Assembly (NCBI GenBank): GCA_003184365.1
Contig: NKYR01000001.1
Coordinates: forward strand, 124,001 to 188,000
DNA: 64,000 nucleotides
DNA from: Evernia prunastri
Taxonomy: Eukaryota > Ascomycota > Lecanoromycetes > Lecanorales > Parmeliaceae
Reading direction: 5' to 3'
In this document: positions 10,449 to 22,780 of the stretch, piece by piece
Layout: every line of letters starts with the position of its first letter
Numbering within the stretch: the first letter of the stretch is position 1
Notes under the pieces: model-generated
What the model was told of the DNA's origin: nothing
What the model saw: only the letters and a program-made list of their open reading frames with translations
Database searches by the model: none
Made by a program: the position numbers and the translations under genes

Positions 10449-11656
10449 ATGGCTTTTGTCATCCGCCGCTCTTTTGCCATCACAACAAAAAGACTCTTCT
10501 CACCAACTCGAACACGCAAGATGAAAGAAGCAATTGTCTCTGCAGGCCCAAAGGTCGAGATCGTTGATTCTCCTATACCGATCCCAGAGCCGGATCAAGT
10601 AGTGACGAAGGTAGTTGTTTCTGGCTCCAACCCCAAGGACTGGAAAAGACCGCAATGGTCAGGGACGAGTTCGAACCAAGGGGACGATATTGCGGGAGTG
10701 GTCCACAGTGTTGGCTCAAACGTCGTTGAATTCAAGGCGGGAGATAGCGTGGCAGCTTTTCACCAGATGATGGCGCCTGGTGGCAGCTATGCTGAATATG
10801 CTGTTAGCTGGGATCACACAACTTTTCATATTCCAAAAAAGACAACTTTCGAGGGTATAACTTCATGCCCAGTGACTGGTTGCGCATCATGTGCTAATCC
10901 GTCCCCCCAGAGGCCGCTACCATACCACTAGCTGCCATGACTGCAGCGTTTGGTCTTTATCAGCGTCTTGGCCTTCCCCCACCATGGCATCCTACAACTA
11001 CCCCCATCCCCGTGATCATCTACGGTGCTGCTGCAGCGGTTGGCTCCTTCGCGATCCAGCTCGCCCGACAGTCCAATATTCACCCATTGATCTGCGTAGC
11101 TGGGAGGGGCATACCACATGTGGAAGGAATGATTGACCAGAGCAAAGGAGATATCGTTCTTGACTACCGAGATGGCGATGAACAGCTTGTTCAAAACCTC
11201 AAAGCGGCTGTGCAGAATGCTGGCGGCAAAGTCGAGTACGCTTTGGATGCCGTGAGCGAGCATGGTAGCTATGAGAACATTTCCAAGGTGTTGGATCACA
11301 AGACCGGAAATATCACTCTAGTACTACCGGGCAAAGATTACAAGGAGATCCCTGAGATGGTTGAGAAATCAACAACTACCGTGGGTGCCGCACATATTGG
11401 GACGGACTCGGATCCTTGGCAGAAGAAAACAGGCATGCAGACCGGCAATGAGGAATTCGCCATGGCTTTCTTCCGGTACTTCGCAAGGGGCTTGCAGAAA
11501 GGCTTCTTCAAGGGCCATCCACATGAAGTCGTGCCGGGAGGACTGGCAGGTATCCAGGGGGCTCTGCAGAACCTGAAGGATGGGAAAGCGAGTGCTGTAA
11601 AGTATGTCTTCAGGCTTGAAGATACTGAGGGTGTGTCTCGGTATGATAGCAATTAG
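10449..11656 (+). CDS. MDR-family (zinc-less) alcohol dehydrogenase/quinone reductase, ToxD-like
   Basis: Exons run to 10854 and from 10911 to 11656. The 56-bp intron (G|GTATAA ... GTGCTAATCC ... CCCAG) joins TFE to EAATIPLAAMTAAFGLY, a family landmark. The catalytic fold (GSNPKDWK, GDDIAGVVHSVGSNV, AGGSYAEYA-like) precedes a Rossmann segment, VIIYGAAAAVGSFAIQLA, that binds NAD(P)H. The zinc ligands of classical alcohol dehydrogenases are absent, as in quinone-reductase or enoyl-reductase members. The ATG at 10521 (MKEAIVSAG) gives the usual 359 residues. The in-frame ATG at 10449 adds 24 residues rich in Arg and hydroxyl residues that resemble a mitochondrial presequence, so both starts are possible. 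The substrate cannot be told from sequence. Confidence 0.82.
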
Positions 11657-12260
11657 ATGACCCACAAAAGATCCATGGTCTCTAGCTTCGCAGCGGCAGT
11701 GAAAACATCTCCTTAACTGAAACCCTCCTACTGCTCGGTCTGCTCCTGCTCTGTCAAGTTCTGCGCATTGAAGAGTTGGATTAGTATCCTACGAAATAAT
11801 CTCTTGCAACGTCGATCCAGTCTTTGTGCATCGATGCCTCGGCTGTCACTTAGCAGTCACACGGTATGCCTGGATAAGATCAGGCATTTTCAATTATCGA
11901 ACATACTCTCTAAGGCTGCAGTCCACTTTCTTGGGCGCCCTGTCATTGCATCGGCGTTGAATTAAATGCGTGTACTGCACTGCCACGTTCTATTCGATAG
12001 TCCCCACTGTTTATGCAAGGAGACGCTTTTGTCAAAAATGGCCTCACCAATCCCTTTACCGCCATCTTCAGCTTCACCGCGTGATTGCGAATAAGCCCTT
12101 CACTCTCGATCTCCCCGTTCTTACAGTACTTCACCGATGAAAGTTCTGGATTATCATCATAGCATCATAGTGCAATAGCCGCATCACGTCCGTCCTCATC
12201 CAGTCCCACCCTTCGCAAGATTCTGAGCCGGACTTGTACGACATCCTAACAGTTTCTCGC
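11657..12260. other. Intergenic, no gene recognised
   Basis: This lies between the oxidoreductase and the broken IFI6/27-like gene. Only short frames without recognisable content are present. Promoter elements of the next gene are expected near 12100-12250, but no clear TATA box was seen. Confidence 0.4.
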
Positions 12261-12948
12261 ATGATGGACGGAATCCTCAAGACACTTTTCCCATGCTTCC
12301 CAACTCAACGCGGCATTCAACTTCCCGCGGAAACGGCCAGGTACCAGCAAATTTCCGAAAAGGTCCCTCTCCAACCCTCACCACGTCATGGTCAGAAGGC
12401 AAGACTGAGCAGCGACGAGGCTGCCTCGTCCATTGTGTCCGCCATGTCGGATGCCGAGAAAATCGGTCCCTCTCTACAACTTACGATTGAATCCCTCGTG
12501 CACCAAGCCGGCGGATGGACCAACTACCTCGCTGGCAAGATTGTGGCGGGGGTGGAGGCAGTCCTCAAGGCTGGCAAGCCGATGAACAAGGCAATGCACG
12601 AGGCGTAAGATAAAGCTTGCGAGGGTTTCAAAGTGACTGAAGGGTTTGTGCACGACCACCCGGATGCGACGACGGCCTTCTGTACGGTCATTGCTCTGGG
12701 GGTTCTGGTAGTATTGGTGCCCTTGGCTGGTGGAATGGTTAGGATTTTGCGCAGGGTTTGGTGAATTGGGACCGGTTGCGGGTATGTCGCGCTCTTCTGG
12801 TCAATGGCATTGACGAATTTCGCTGACACTGCTACTTGATACAGACTCCTGGGCAGCCATATGGCAGGCTAGGTACGCGGGCGCGGTACCCCAAAGGTCA
12901 CTATTCTCCTACTTCCAGAGGCTGTTCATGACGTGGAAGCATGTGTGA
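12261..12948 (+). pseudogene. Broken IFI6/IFI27-like small membrane protein gene
   Basis: A frame opening at ATG 12261 is stopped by TAA at 12606-12608. The same frame then stays open for over 50 codons, including ACEGFKVTEGFVHDHPDA and a hydrophobic segment, before a +1 shift near 12718-12726. In the shifted frame it reads PWLVEWLGF and GFGELGPVA up to a donor at 12782 (G|GTATGT). After a 63-bp intron (acceptor TACAG, 12844) comes WAAIWQARYAGAVP..LFSYFQRL and the stop at 12946-12948. GFGELGPV followed by a Trp/Gln/Ala/Arg/Tyr segment is, as far as I recall, typical of fungal IFI6/27-like proteins. One nonsense change and one frameshift make it a pseudogene, unless either is a sequencing error. 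Confidence 0.6.
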
Positions 12949-13511
12949 GAGAAGCAGTTGCTCTCAAACGGACTTTGTACAAAGATGATGGCAGCAGCAA
13001 GTGGATGCAAGAATACTCTGTCCTGGCGTCTCGAGCGTCCAGCTTTGCTTTATGCTAGGCCATCAGACACCTACCTTAAACACGAGTGAGGTAGCTAACG
13101 TGGGTGTATACACGAAGAGCGGGATATGAAAGATTCGGATCCATTGGTCCACAAATTGCTGCCTTGTAGTTCTCGACTGCTCTCTCGATGCTCACTCATG
13201 TTCTCTCCTCAAGTACCCTTTGCTCCCTTTGACGAAGGGTAACAGCTTTCATTCATCTCGAGCTCGGGGTATATCTTCTAGATGGTATACGTGATGTAGT
13301 TGAGCCTGATTAGCATTCAATTAGTACCTAGGTATCTATCAAAGTGAATTACTTTTTACCTTACGCGCCACGCGAGGAAGCAATGCCAAGACGCCGCATT
13401 TATGCCCAACATCTCTCCTCCACAAAATACTTTAATTTCACAGTCAACATTCATGCACTATACACATTCTGTGAGATATGCGCCAGAAACTGAAGCTCCT
13501 ACAATACCGCT
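12949..13511. other. Intergenic, HIR1 upstream region
   Basis: No open frame of interest. The stretch 13260-13380 is relatively AT-rich and contains short direct repeats of the GGTATCTA type. HIR1 promoter elements are expected at the right end, but none was clearly recognised. Confidence 0.4.
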
Positions 13512-16500
13512 ATGAAATATATCCGTCCAGTATGGCTCACGCATAGCGGGGAAAAGAAGGATTTTGAAGTCTACAGCTGCCATATCTCGCCCGATGGGAA
13601 GAGGCTCGTCACAGCTGCTGGAGGTGACCGGAACTCCTCAAAAAATGTCAGGAAGACTTCAGCTGACTCCTTCCTGTAGATGGCTTCGTCCGCATCTGGT
13701 CTACAGAAGCCATCTACAATGCGCCCAATCCTTCCTACACCAAGCCCAAACAGCTTTGCTCGATGAGCAACCACTCCGGCACTATACACTCCGTACGATT
13801 CTCTGGGACTGGAAAATATCTGGCATCAGGTTCAGATGACAGAATCGTATGCATCTACTATATCGACCCAAGCCCGCCCTCTGAATTCGCTACATTCGGT
13901 ACGTCGGAATGGGCCAGCATAGGTGGCAGGGGGAAAGGCTGACACCCGGAATAGGAAGCAACGAAGCTCCGCCCGTGGAGAACTGGAAGATAAGCAGGAG
14001 GCTGATTGGCCATGATAATGATGTTCAAGATTTGGGCTGGTCATATGACTCTTCGATACTGGTTACTGTTGGATTGGATTCAAAAGTCGTGGTTTGGTCG
14101 GGCTACACTTTTGAGAAACTTAAGACGCTGGTCAGCCATCAAAGCCATGTCAAGGGCCTTACTTTCGACCCGGCGAATAAATACTTTGCAACGGCAAGCG
14201 ATGACAGGACGATCAAGATCTGGCGGTTCACACCTCCTGGACCCAATTCCGGCCCACATGATCAGATGAACAATTTTCAGCTCGAGAAGACCATATCAGC
14301 CCCTTTCATCGCTTCTCCCCTCACGACATACTTTCGAAGATGTTCCTGGTCGCCAGATGGAAACCATATAGCGGCCGCAAATGCTGTCAACGGACCAGTT
14401 AGTTCTGTAGCCATAATCAACCGCGGTGCATGGGACGGAGACATCAATCTCATCGGCCATGAGCAGCCTGTGGAGGTTTGTGCGTTTTCGCCCCGACTTT
14501 TCACAAGACACGATCCAGCCAAGAAAACCTTCGATCCGAAAACGAGCCCTGTCCACACTGTTATCGCCTGCGCCGGCCAGGACAAAGCTCTTAGTGTGTG
14601 GATCACGACTAACCCAAGGCCATTGTGTATAACCCAAGAGCTGGCTGTGAAGTCCATATCAGACCTTGCCTGGACACCTGATGGCAAAACGCTCATCGTT
14701 ACCAGTCTGGATGGAACCGTGATTGCGCTGGTATTTGAAACAAGTGAGATCGGGTATGAAGTTAGCTTGGACGAGAATGAAAAGGCATTAGCCAAATTCG
14801 GAGCTGGACGACGAGGCGCTGGTATCGTTGAGGGAACTGATGGGTTGTTGCTCGAAGAGAAGAGTAAGGAAGGCGAGATGCGTGGTGTCGAAGGGCGGAT
14901 GGGCGCTTTGATGGGAGATACTGGACCGAGTCCGCTAGTCATGACGAATGGCAATGGCTTACCCGTACAATCCCAAGGACTTCTGACAAATGGGGCCAAC
15001 GCGCCTACGGCTCTCACCAATGGCCAATCGCATGGTCGTGACGCAGCGAAACCTGATGAGCAATCCTTGAAGGCAAAGGAAGACCCGAATGTAGCCAAGC
15101 TTGAGAGACTCAAATCACGTGTGACTATTACGAAAGATGGTAAAAAGCGCATAGCACCCTTGCTTGTGTCATCTGCTGGGAATGAGTCTTCACTTCCTCG
15201 AACGCAGCTTATGGCCTCTTCGAGCAACCAAGGCGCACAAAATGACCAGCCACAAGCAATCCTGGATTTATCTAAGCCATACGATGGCCTACCCAAAGGT
15301 GGCCTTGCGAGTCTTCTGTTGGGCAATAAGCGACGACTTGCAGCAGTGGAAGGGGTGGAAGATGATCATATTGAGAAAAGAGTTGCCATTGCAAGCCAGG
15401 ATGGGGCGGTGCCCATATTATCGAATACGACTAACGGACTTCTACCGGCAAAGAACACCGTTGCACCGGCAGGGCAGCTGCCTACGCCTGATTTCATTCG
15501 ACCCGCCGTGACTAACCCGAGTTTGGCAGTTGGCCAAGTAAGACTAGCGGTGCCCAAGATTCGCTCGCACATCGTGCAATCGTTCGGAGGATCAGGTGTC
15601 GCACACAATGCGGGGAATGCAAACAATTTAGACCAGTCTCCACAGGCAGAAGTCATGATCGAAGCTCGAAACCCAACGCAGCTCTCGGTCACGGGAAAGA
15701 CATTTGACCAGGAGCCTTGTCGTATCACTGTTACGAAACGTGGCCAGCCAGTGTTTCAGGACTACCTACCCAGAAGCGCGTTACTGGTGACGGGAAACAA
15801 AGACTTCTGGTCAATCGCTTGCGAAGATGGAAGTGTCTACGCTTGGACGCCTGTAGGGAGGAGGCTGATCAACGCCTTGGTTATGGAAAGCCAGCCGGTT
15901 GTCCTGGAGTGCCAGGATAAGTGGCTGCTGTGCATTACAGCTGCTGGCCTTTGCTACGTATGGGACATGGTTAATCTATCGTCTCCTCACCCACCTGTCT
16001 CGCTCGCTCCAGTCCTCGACATCGCAACCCATAGCCTACAAGAACATCCGACCAAGGCTCCAGCAATTACTGGTGCCCGCCTAAATTCGGAAGGCAGGAT
16101 CGTGGTCACTCTCACCAATGGCGAAGGTTACGCTTACTCGCCGTCAATGTTCGCCTGGCAGCGCCTCTCAGAGCTATGGTGGATGGTGGGTAGTCAGTAC
16201 TGGAATTCCACAGACTCTTCTGTTGGCAATCTGCGATCCACCTCAGCTCTCGGCAACGATTCATCCAGCTCGAACGTCTCAGCAGGCGTCATACCGTTCC
16301 TCGAGCGAACTACTACCAACGAAACCTTAGCAAGAGGACGAGCGCAAATCTTAAACAGGCTCGTCAAACAGCTTTTATCTCGAGAAGGGTTTGAAGGCTT
16401 CGAATCAGGTGTGTCGATTGCTCACCTCGAAAATAGGATTGCAGCTGCGATGATGCTGGGTGCCAAAGATGAGTTTCAGGTCTACCTTTACATGTACGCC

Positions 16501-16857
16501 AAGAGACTCGGTGTGGAAGGACTCAAGATGAAAGTGGAAGAGCTCCTACGTGGCCTGCTTGGAGGGATCTACGAGGATGTTGAGGGGGAAGGAAGAGGAA
16601 AGTCAAAAGCACGGGCGAGGAATGCGGAGGATCGACATTGGGGCAACGAGACTGACATGCTCTGCGGATGGCCGCGACGAGAATTATTGAAAGGCGTGAT
16701 ATTGATCTTGGGTAAGGGCTTTCAACTCACGATCATGGCCGTGCACTAATACATCACAGGGAAAAACCGTGATCTACAACGAATTACTGTACCATATGCG
16801 AAGGTTCTCGGAGTCATGGAGGAACAGGAGGAAGGAGGGGAAGCGATGGTCTCCTAA
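13512..16857 (+). CDS. HIR1: HIR1/HIRA histone chaperone subunit
   Basis: Four exons: 13512-13623, 13680-13898, 13955-16711 and 16760-16857. All introns are 48-56 bp, and the junctions close in frame to give 1061 residues, the usual length. The N-terminal half is a WD40 propeller starting MKYIRPVWLTHSGEKKDFEVYS, with repeats ending in VRIW, KVVVW, IKIW and LSVW. At about residues 498-514, SRVTITKDGKKRIAPLL is the HIRA B motif that binds Asf1. The C-terminal half is the Hira domain (LPRSALLVTGNKDFWSIACEDGS, YVWDM). The last short exon adds KNRDLQRITVPYAKVLGVM. The HIR complex deposits histone H3-H4 independently of replication and represses histone genes; the protein acts in the nucleus. The gene is intact and confidently assigned. 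Confidence 0.94.
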
Positions 16858-17352
16858 ATCGAGATTTGATATCATACAAAGCAGGGTGTTCCGGTGCCAT
16901 GAGATATCCAGGGAGCGGAGGAAGGCGCATAGATCATTTTGTCTTCTTGTATACTAACATTTTCGGCTCATCTTGCAAGAAAGACAATGGAGGACAGTGG
17001 AGAGAACGCACTGTGCCGCTGTTGCCTCATAGCTATTGGTGAGGTTTGTGACCAATTGCCTCTACTCATTGCATGCGTGACTTCCCCAGTCCTAGCTGCA
17101 GAAACGAAGAAACGTCTATGTGATGTATTGCTGCTCTTGCTTTTGAGACTGCACCTGTGAGCGAAGAACGGAAAACATGCCGCCAGATATGGGAAGAGCG
17201 AGGTGAAATCCGCAGTCCGGAACCTCAACAACACTTGCAGCTGCGAACGCCAAGCCAAGTGTTTACACCACGCCACGCGAGGCCTTAATTCGTACATCCT
17301 CTCATCTTTTTGAGTTTGGATCATAGATTCAATCAATTGTTCTGCTGCTGAG
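16858..17352. other. Intergenic between HIR1 and the mannosyltransferase gene
   Basis: No gene was recognised. A long minus-strand frame overlapping the next gene is an antisense shadow of its Ser-rich N-terminus. The mannosyltransferase promoter should lie at 17250-17350, which has a CACGCCACGC stretch. Confidence 0.45.
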
Positions 17353-19111
17353 ATGGGCTTTCTGGAGCGCACAGCCAGAAAGGTTTTTAACACACCAGGA
17401 AGGGATCCTTTCGTGGACAAATCGCCCAAGCTGCTCGCCACGCCCTCAATAGCCTCGATTTCCATGTTCTCTCTGCCGTCCAGTGAAAGTTCCCGTTCAT
17501 CTTCTGCCAGCTCCTTCTCTTCCACCTCGTCTTTTTGGAGATCACCAACACCATCGAGATGGTCCAGATACATCCCCTCGCGCGTCCGCAACACCGTCTC
17601 CAAAAGGCAGATTGCCGTCGTGGTCTGCTTGCTACTGGCGCTCTTCATCTGGTTCATACCCCAGCCGCACACATGGCGGCGTCAAGTGATCCATATCACG
17701 GTACACCCGCAAGTCGCGAACCCGTATCAAGTCCTACAGCCCATCGCAGAGGCGGTCCCCGCGAGAAAGAGACATGCCCCTGATCCAACGCACTGGCTAG
17801 AGCGCAATTCGGACAACAGGCATGCGGAGAACACTGGATTGGGTTTGCTGAAGTCGGTGCCATCCTTGGGCCATCACTCTGCCAAACCGAGAGCGGCCCT
17901 CATCAGCTTGGTGCGCAACTCTGAGCTTCTTGGTTTGATGCAGAGTATGCGTCAGCTGGAGTTTCAATGGAATCGGAAGTACAACTATCCCTGGGTCTTC
18001 TTCAATGATGAGCCATTTAGTGATGAGTTCAAGGTCCGCCTAGAGCTTCGATTGGAGCGGGACGTAGCTGATAGGGAAGCAGGCTGCTACGCAGAATCTC
18101 ACATCTGCCAAATGTTATTATGAAGTGGTGCCTAAAGAGCACTGGTCCTTGCCCGACTGGATTGATGAGGGGCGGTTCATGAATAGCTTGGAGTATTTGG
18201 GTGCCATTGGGGTTGGGAAGGGCTGGATGATCAGCTACAGACACATGTGCCGTTGGAATAGTGGATTCTTCTACAAGCATCCACGGCTCAAGGACTTCGA
18301 CTGGTACTGGCGAGTGGAGCCTGATGTATACTAGTACGGTTCCACAAAAGCTATCCATGCTAACCTGCTCTATGTTAGGTTCACTTCTTCTGCGACATTG
18401 GCTACGACGTCTTCCGCTTCATGCGTGATAACAACATGAAGTACGGTTTCAACATGAACATCCTCGATGACGCTCGCTCCTTTCCTTCCCTCTGGTCTCG
18501 TACCCGCTCGTTCATCAACGCCCATCCAGAGTTGATACACCCTGATGCCGACCTGGACTGGCTGCTTGACTCTCACAATAGCGGAGACTATAACAATTGC
18601 CAGTTCTTCTCAAACTTTGAGATTGGGGACCTGAATTTCTTCCGAGGCGAAGCAAATGAGAGATACTTTGATTGGCTGGATAGGGGAGGAGGCTTCTACT
18701 ACGAGCGGTTTGGAGATGCCCCTATCCATACCTTGAGTGTAGCCATGTTTGTGCCGAAGAGCGAAATATGGTTCTTTAGGGACATTGGCTACCAGCATGA
18801 TATCAACAGGTACGGCTCTCCCTATCCAAGTGTTCTGCATCTGCGCAGGAATCTCCAGCTGACGGCGATTGCGCTGCAGGCACTGTCCGCCAAAATCCTC
18901 CCATCGTTGCTCCTGCGATCCGACCCCGGTCGACGAGAACTTCTATCGCCTTGTCCCTCTCGAATCACCACAGAAGAAGCCAGATGACACGTGCATTCGC
19001 CAGTTCCTTGGTGGTAATTGGCTCGATAAGAAGGATGGCTGGTCTCAAGATATCGAGAGGGCTTTTGGTGGGGACGGATACCAAGGATATGTCGCCGGAG
19101 GACTGGGTTAG
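17353..19111 (+). CDS. Glycosyltransferase family 15 alpha-1,2-mannosyltransferase (KTR/KRE2 family), type II membrane protein
   Basis: Four exons: 17353-18033, 18083-18325, 18379-18809 and 18880-19111, giving 528 residues. A Ser-rich cytoplasmic tail precedes one transmembrane segment (KRQIAVVVCLLLALFIWF, about residues 84-102), as in Golgi type II enzymes. The catalytic domain shows NSELLGLMQSMRQLE, YPWVFFNDEPFSDEFK, IPKEHW-like VPKEHWSLPDWIDE, GYRHMCRWNSGFF-like, YWRVEPDV and FFCDIGYDVFRFM. NNCQFFSNFEIGDLNFFR contains Glu389, at the position of the proposed Kre2 nucleophile. Family members add alpha-1,2-mannose to O- and N-glycans using GDP-mannose. The first intron has an unusual GTCCGC donor, but only that splice restores frame. 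Near the 3' end another frame (DMSPEDWVSWMQ) is open to 19163 and could be an alternative C-terminus. Confidence 0.88.
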
Positions 19112-20141
19112 CTGGATGCAATCGCAGGCCACATATTATGACCGCGAGAAGGTAGAAATATGAAAAGCATGATTGGATGGCGAACCGGATGCGGGAAGAA
19201 GAGGAGCGAAGAAGCATGCTTGGATGCAGAAGCAGATCGTACAGGTTGGCTGAAGGATATGAGGAGCTCCATCATTGCATATTATGGGCCTCTGGTATCG
19301 ATTTTACTGTGAGCTTTTTACGTGGCATTTGGTTGCTTGACGAGGTTTCACTTTAGCATATAGGAAGCATGAGTTTCTTTCAACGTGCCTTTGAACGGAA
19401 GGGGGACCTGTTCAAGGAAGGAGACTCGACTCTAGAAATGACTTAATCAGAGCGTTTGCCAAGCAGGTCTCTTCCGCAGAGAAATAGCACTGGGTAGGGA
19501 TAAAGGGTGTGTGCAATACTTCATCGGCTTCATGATTATTCACGTCTATGGCTCATGACAGTCCTTGACAAAGCTTTCTTGAATATGTCAGCTGCAGCAC
19601 ACAGTCCACTGCGAAGGTGAGGTGAATGATTTCCCGGCGTGGTTTTCTGGCATGCATGAACTCTGGCATGCATTTTCTGATCACTGCTTCAGACTCTGCT
19701 TTAGAGTGTTCTCGATGTTTCTATGTTTGCTGTTGGCATACTGCGTTGCCTGTTCTTTTGTCTCTGGTGTTTTTCCTAAACGCAATCAGTCATCTCCGAG
19801 GACCCAGGCTCGAACGTCGCATTCCACGCTCAAGTATCTGAGATTCCGGATCGATGCCGGGCAGCTAACAGTTGAAGAGATGAACGGCAGGGATGGACCT
19901 TTGGGAGTTTTTTGGGGATGTTTATCCAACATCTCTTGGCAACATATACTTTCTTGCGCCTTGTTTGTTTTAGCGCGACGGTGGAAACCTTAAGAGCTAT
20001 TTCAAGCACATCAACGTTGGGGGTTGACCTCGTATTCAGAGATTGAGCCCCCCGCATCTCGTGTTTTGCAACAACTCGCACTCTCAGCGGGCCTGGATGT
20101 GTGGCTGATTGGGTACGGCGGTTCTAATGTAAAGTTAACGC
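19112..20141. other. Intergenic, no gene recognised
   Basis: About 1 kb. The longest frame (19622-19993 plus, 123 codons) has a hydrophobic, Cys-rich start but no homologous pattern, no splice partner and no codon bias. Nothing else was recognised. Confidence 0.4.
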
Positions 20142-21763
20142 ATGAACATGTATAGGTATATGAAATCCAACTACCTGATTCAAGTATTTCGACGATTTGA
20201 GGATATGTCGTCGTCTTTTACTAGAAGACTTCAAAGTCGCACTAGGGACTATAGAAGCACTCAACTCATCCGCACGATCGTTGTTCTCTTCGACATTGTC
20301 AGCGTCATCTGTTTCAGCGTCCGCCTTCAATTGTTCCAAAGATGGCTTTCCACGTACGGCGAGGTACGGTATCATGGCCATCTGACGAGCGCTGCCATGA
20401 TCGCTATTGTTCGTCTCGCACAGTTCCTATTTTCCAATGACTGTGTCTTTTCGCTGACACGCATCTCTGCTTAGCTTACGGTCTCCCTTCCCTGGACGCT
20501 GTTCAATCTCCTGCGGACATCTTTCACCAGCTCACGCCTCCATCCTGTCTATCCCGTTTTCTGTGAACTCATCTGTTTGGTGTCGCTCTTCTCCTGTGCT
20601 ATCCTGAGCTCGTGGGACGATATGGATGCTCTATTGGGCGCCACAGGCTTTGAATGCGACGGGCTAGATTATGCTCGATCGGATTGCATGAACATCTATA
20701 ACATGATAGGAAACCTGAGATATGTAGCTTGTGCGTTTGCTTTCCTAGTTGTGTAAGCCCTCTATCCATCTCAAGCAGGGTCAGCTGATACTATCTGCTG
20801 ACGTACGAGTAGAATTCAGCATTTCATCCTGTTCGTAATTGCCTTACGGTCCAGCCGCTGCGAGTCTGCCAGAAGAAGAACATCTTCGTGGACACCTGCT
20901 TCAACGAAGAGATTCGCCTCTCGCCTCAGTTATCGTAGCGATGGCCAGAGTAACTCCCTCAGCATCCGCATCGCAATACTCTCACTGGAGCTCGTCGAAA
21001 TAGTTCTCTGGGCCGTTCTGTTCACACTCTACCACAGACGGATTCCGGAAAACCGGGAGTTGGGCGTTAATCCTTACGCTGAGGAGTGGAAGCCACCCTC
21101 AGGCTATGACATCAAAATCACTTTCATGCTCGCCTTGGTACGTCTCTTGCTACACTCAAGCATTCATGAACATAATTCTGATGAACTGAGCACCCTAGGT
21201 CATTGCCTCTTTCGTTTGGACAACCGTCATTGTTTCGCGGCCTTTGATTGCCGGTTCCCACCTTCGGAAGAAATATTACATCGTTTCGGAATTCTCCTGC
21301 TCCATAATTATCCTTTCTTGCGGCACTGTGGCGTTCCGATTGAATAATGCAATCAACCTGCGACACTTTGTCGCTTCCAATGAGTTATGCATCACTCTCG
21401 GGCCCCAAACTTCTAGCAAAGGTCTAGGCGTGTCGCTCCAATGTGAAACACATATGCAGGCGTTTTGGGGGTTGAAATTCTCGGCCCTGGTTTTGGTGTA
21501 CCTGATTGCGTAAGTAGAACCTCTACATCTGCGCTCGGCTATGAGCAGCTAATGAGGGCAGTCTTCTTAGATTGCTGCATCTGATACTTTGCGTTCTCGC
21601 TTGTCGCTCGTGCTTTGAAGATAGTCACGACGAGGGTCATGGATACAAGACTGAATCGGAAGTTGGCCTGTCGACTGTCATTCATCCAGGCAAGGATGGG
21701 CTGGCAGTAGAGCGGGGTGTCAGGACAAGTCAGGAGCATATCTTAGAGTCACCGAAGCCATAG
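20142..21763 (+). CDS. Predicted multi-pass (about 7-TM) integral membrane protein, unnamed
   Basis: Five exons: 20142-20363, 20475-20752, 20813-21137, 21199-21509 and 21571-21763. Every junction (GTACGG, GTAAGC, GTACGT and GTAAGT donors; TAG acceptors) keeps frame, giving 442 residues, or 421 from the ATG at 20205. Hydrophobic segments occur at IRTIVVLFDIVSVICFSVRL, FCELICLVSLFSCAILSSW, YVACAFAFLVVIQHFILFVI, AILSLELVEIVLWAVLFTLY, FMLALVIASFVWTTVIVS, SEFSCSIIILSCGTVAF and LKFSALVLVYLIALLHLILC. This makes about seven, with a hydrophilic tail. The topology is receptor- or channel-like, but no family was recognised. The coherent splicing of five exons is the main evidence that it is real. Confidence 0.65.
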
Positions 21764-22780
21764 AAACCGATGGAACTCGGTGCTCTCATCATATCTCTAC
21801 ATCGCGTTGACACGTCCACACGTCTTCTACGAAACCAGCCCTCTCCTCGTCTCTACTTTACCGCCCAAATGAACATGAGCCTTGCCGTAGCCGTCGTCCT
21901 TATCCCCGACTCATGCTGCTCCACACTCGCACGGTCTTTCACAATTCTTTGACCCAAGGTCCCCTGCCCTGACTTTCCTGGATAGAGCAGGCTTACGGAC
22001 CTAGTCGAAGCGGTGAAGGTGGGTCGTCTGATCTGTCCAAGGTGTGCCGAGTCAGGCGGTGTATGAGATATAGAAGTCATAGCATAAAGGGATCGGCATG
22101 AGGCGAGAGATGTTTTAGCGGGCTAGGTGGGAGTAGAAGATGTGGTGGGTCTTACTCGGGAGGCGCAGAGAAAGATAGATGGAGGTTGGGGGCGGGGGGA
22201 ACGTATGGTGCGGTCGGCTTTCAGGTTTTGAGCCTGGATTTGATGGAATGGAATTGAGAAAGGCTGACTGACGCGTAGGACGCTCGCGTTTGCCAAGCGC
22301 ATCTCACTTTCTTCTCCGACCTATCAATTGTAAAACCTTTTACCTATCCACAGAATAGATGTCAACGACTTCAAGTATACTGCTATTACGTGTATCGCAA
22401 CATCAATTCAAGAAGCCAGTACTATCGATGAAGCTTTCTTCAAAAAAACTGGCCTGTACTTCGTCTAAGAAAGAAATTGGGAGGATCAAGCAAGGCTAGA
22501 GAAAGCAAGAGACGGGCATTGATAGCTATTCCATCTTGAACAGAAGGTCGACTAATATGTGGTACGTGGGACCTCGGACGAGCTTGACTGATCTGGATAT
22601 GCAGGATGATATCATAGGACATACTATGGTGTACGGCTGCCCACTGATAAGGCTGAGCAGAATTTAGTCTCTGAGTATGACTCTTGACCTCTTCTTTTTT
22701 ATTTGATGCTCTGTCTCCAAACTCTAGCAGGAATTTCGCCAACTGGAAGAGGGGCGATCTCTTGATCAATCCAGCCGGCC
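21764..22780. other. Intergenic, no gene recognised
   Basis: About 1 kb between the 7-TM gene and the HeLo gene. Purine-rich tracts (22090-22240) and only short frames are present. A possible HeLo-gene promoter lies at 22600-22770; no specific site was seen. Confidence 0.4.

Noticed and set aside
14277..15326. 349-codon minus-strand frame
   Set aside because: Antisense to the HIR1 third exon, which is firmly assigned.
16968..17672. 234-codon minus-strand frame
   Set aside because: Antisense shadow of the Ser-rich N-terminus of the mannosyltransferase; no domain and no splice support.
19040..19163. Alternative longer C-terminus of the GT15 enzyme (DMSPEDWVSWMQ)
   Set aside because: It needs an unsupported frame change; the other frame gives a normal family ending, so it is only noted.
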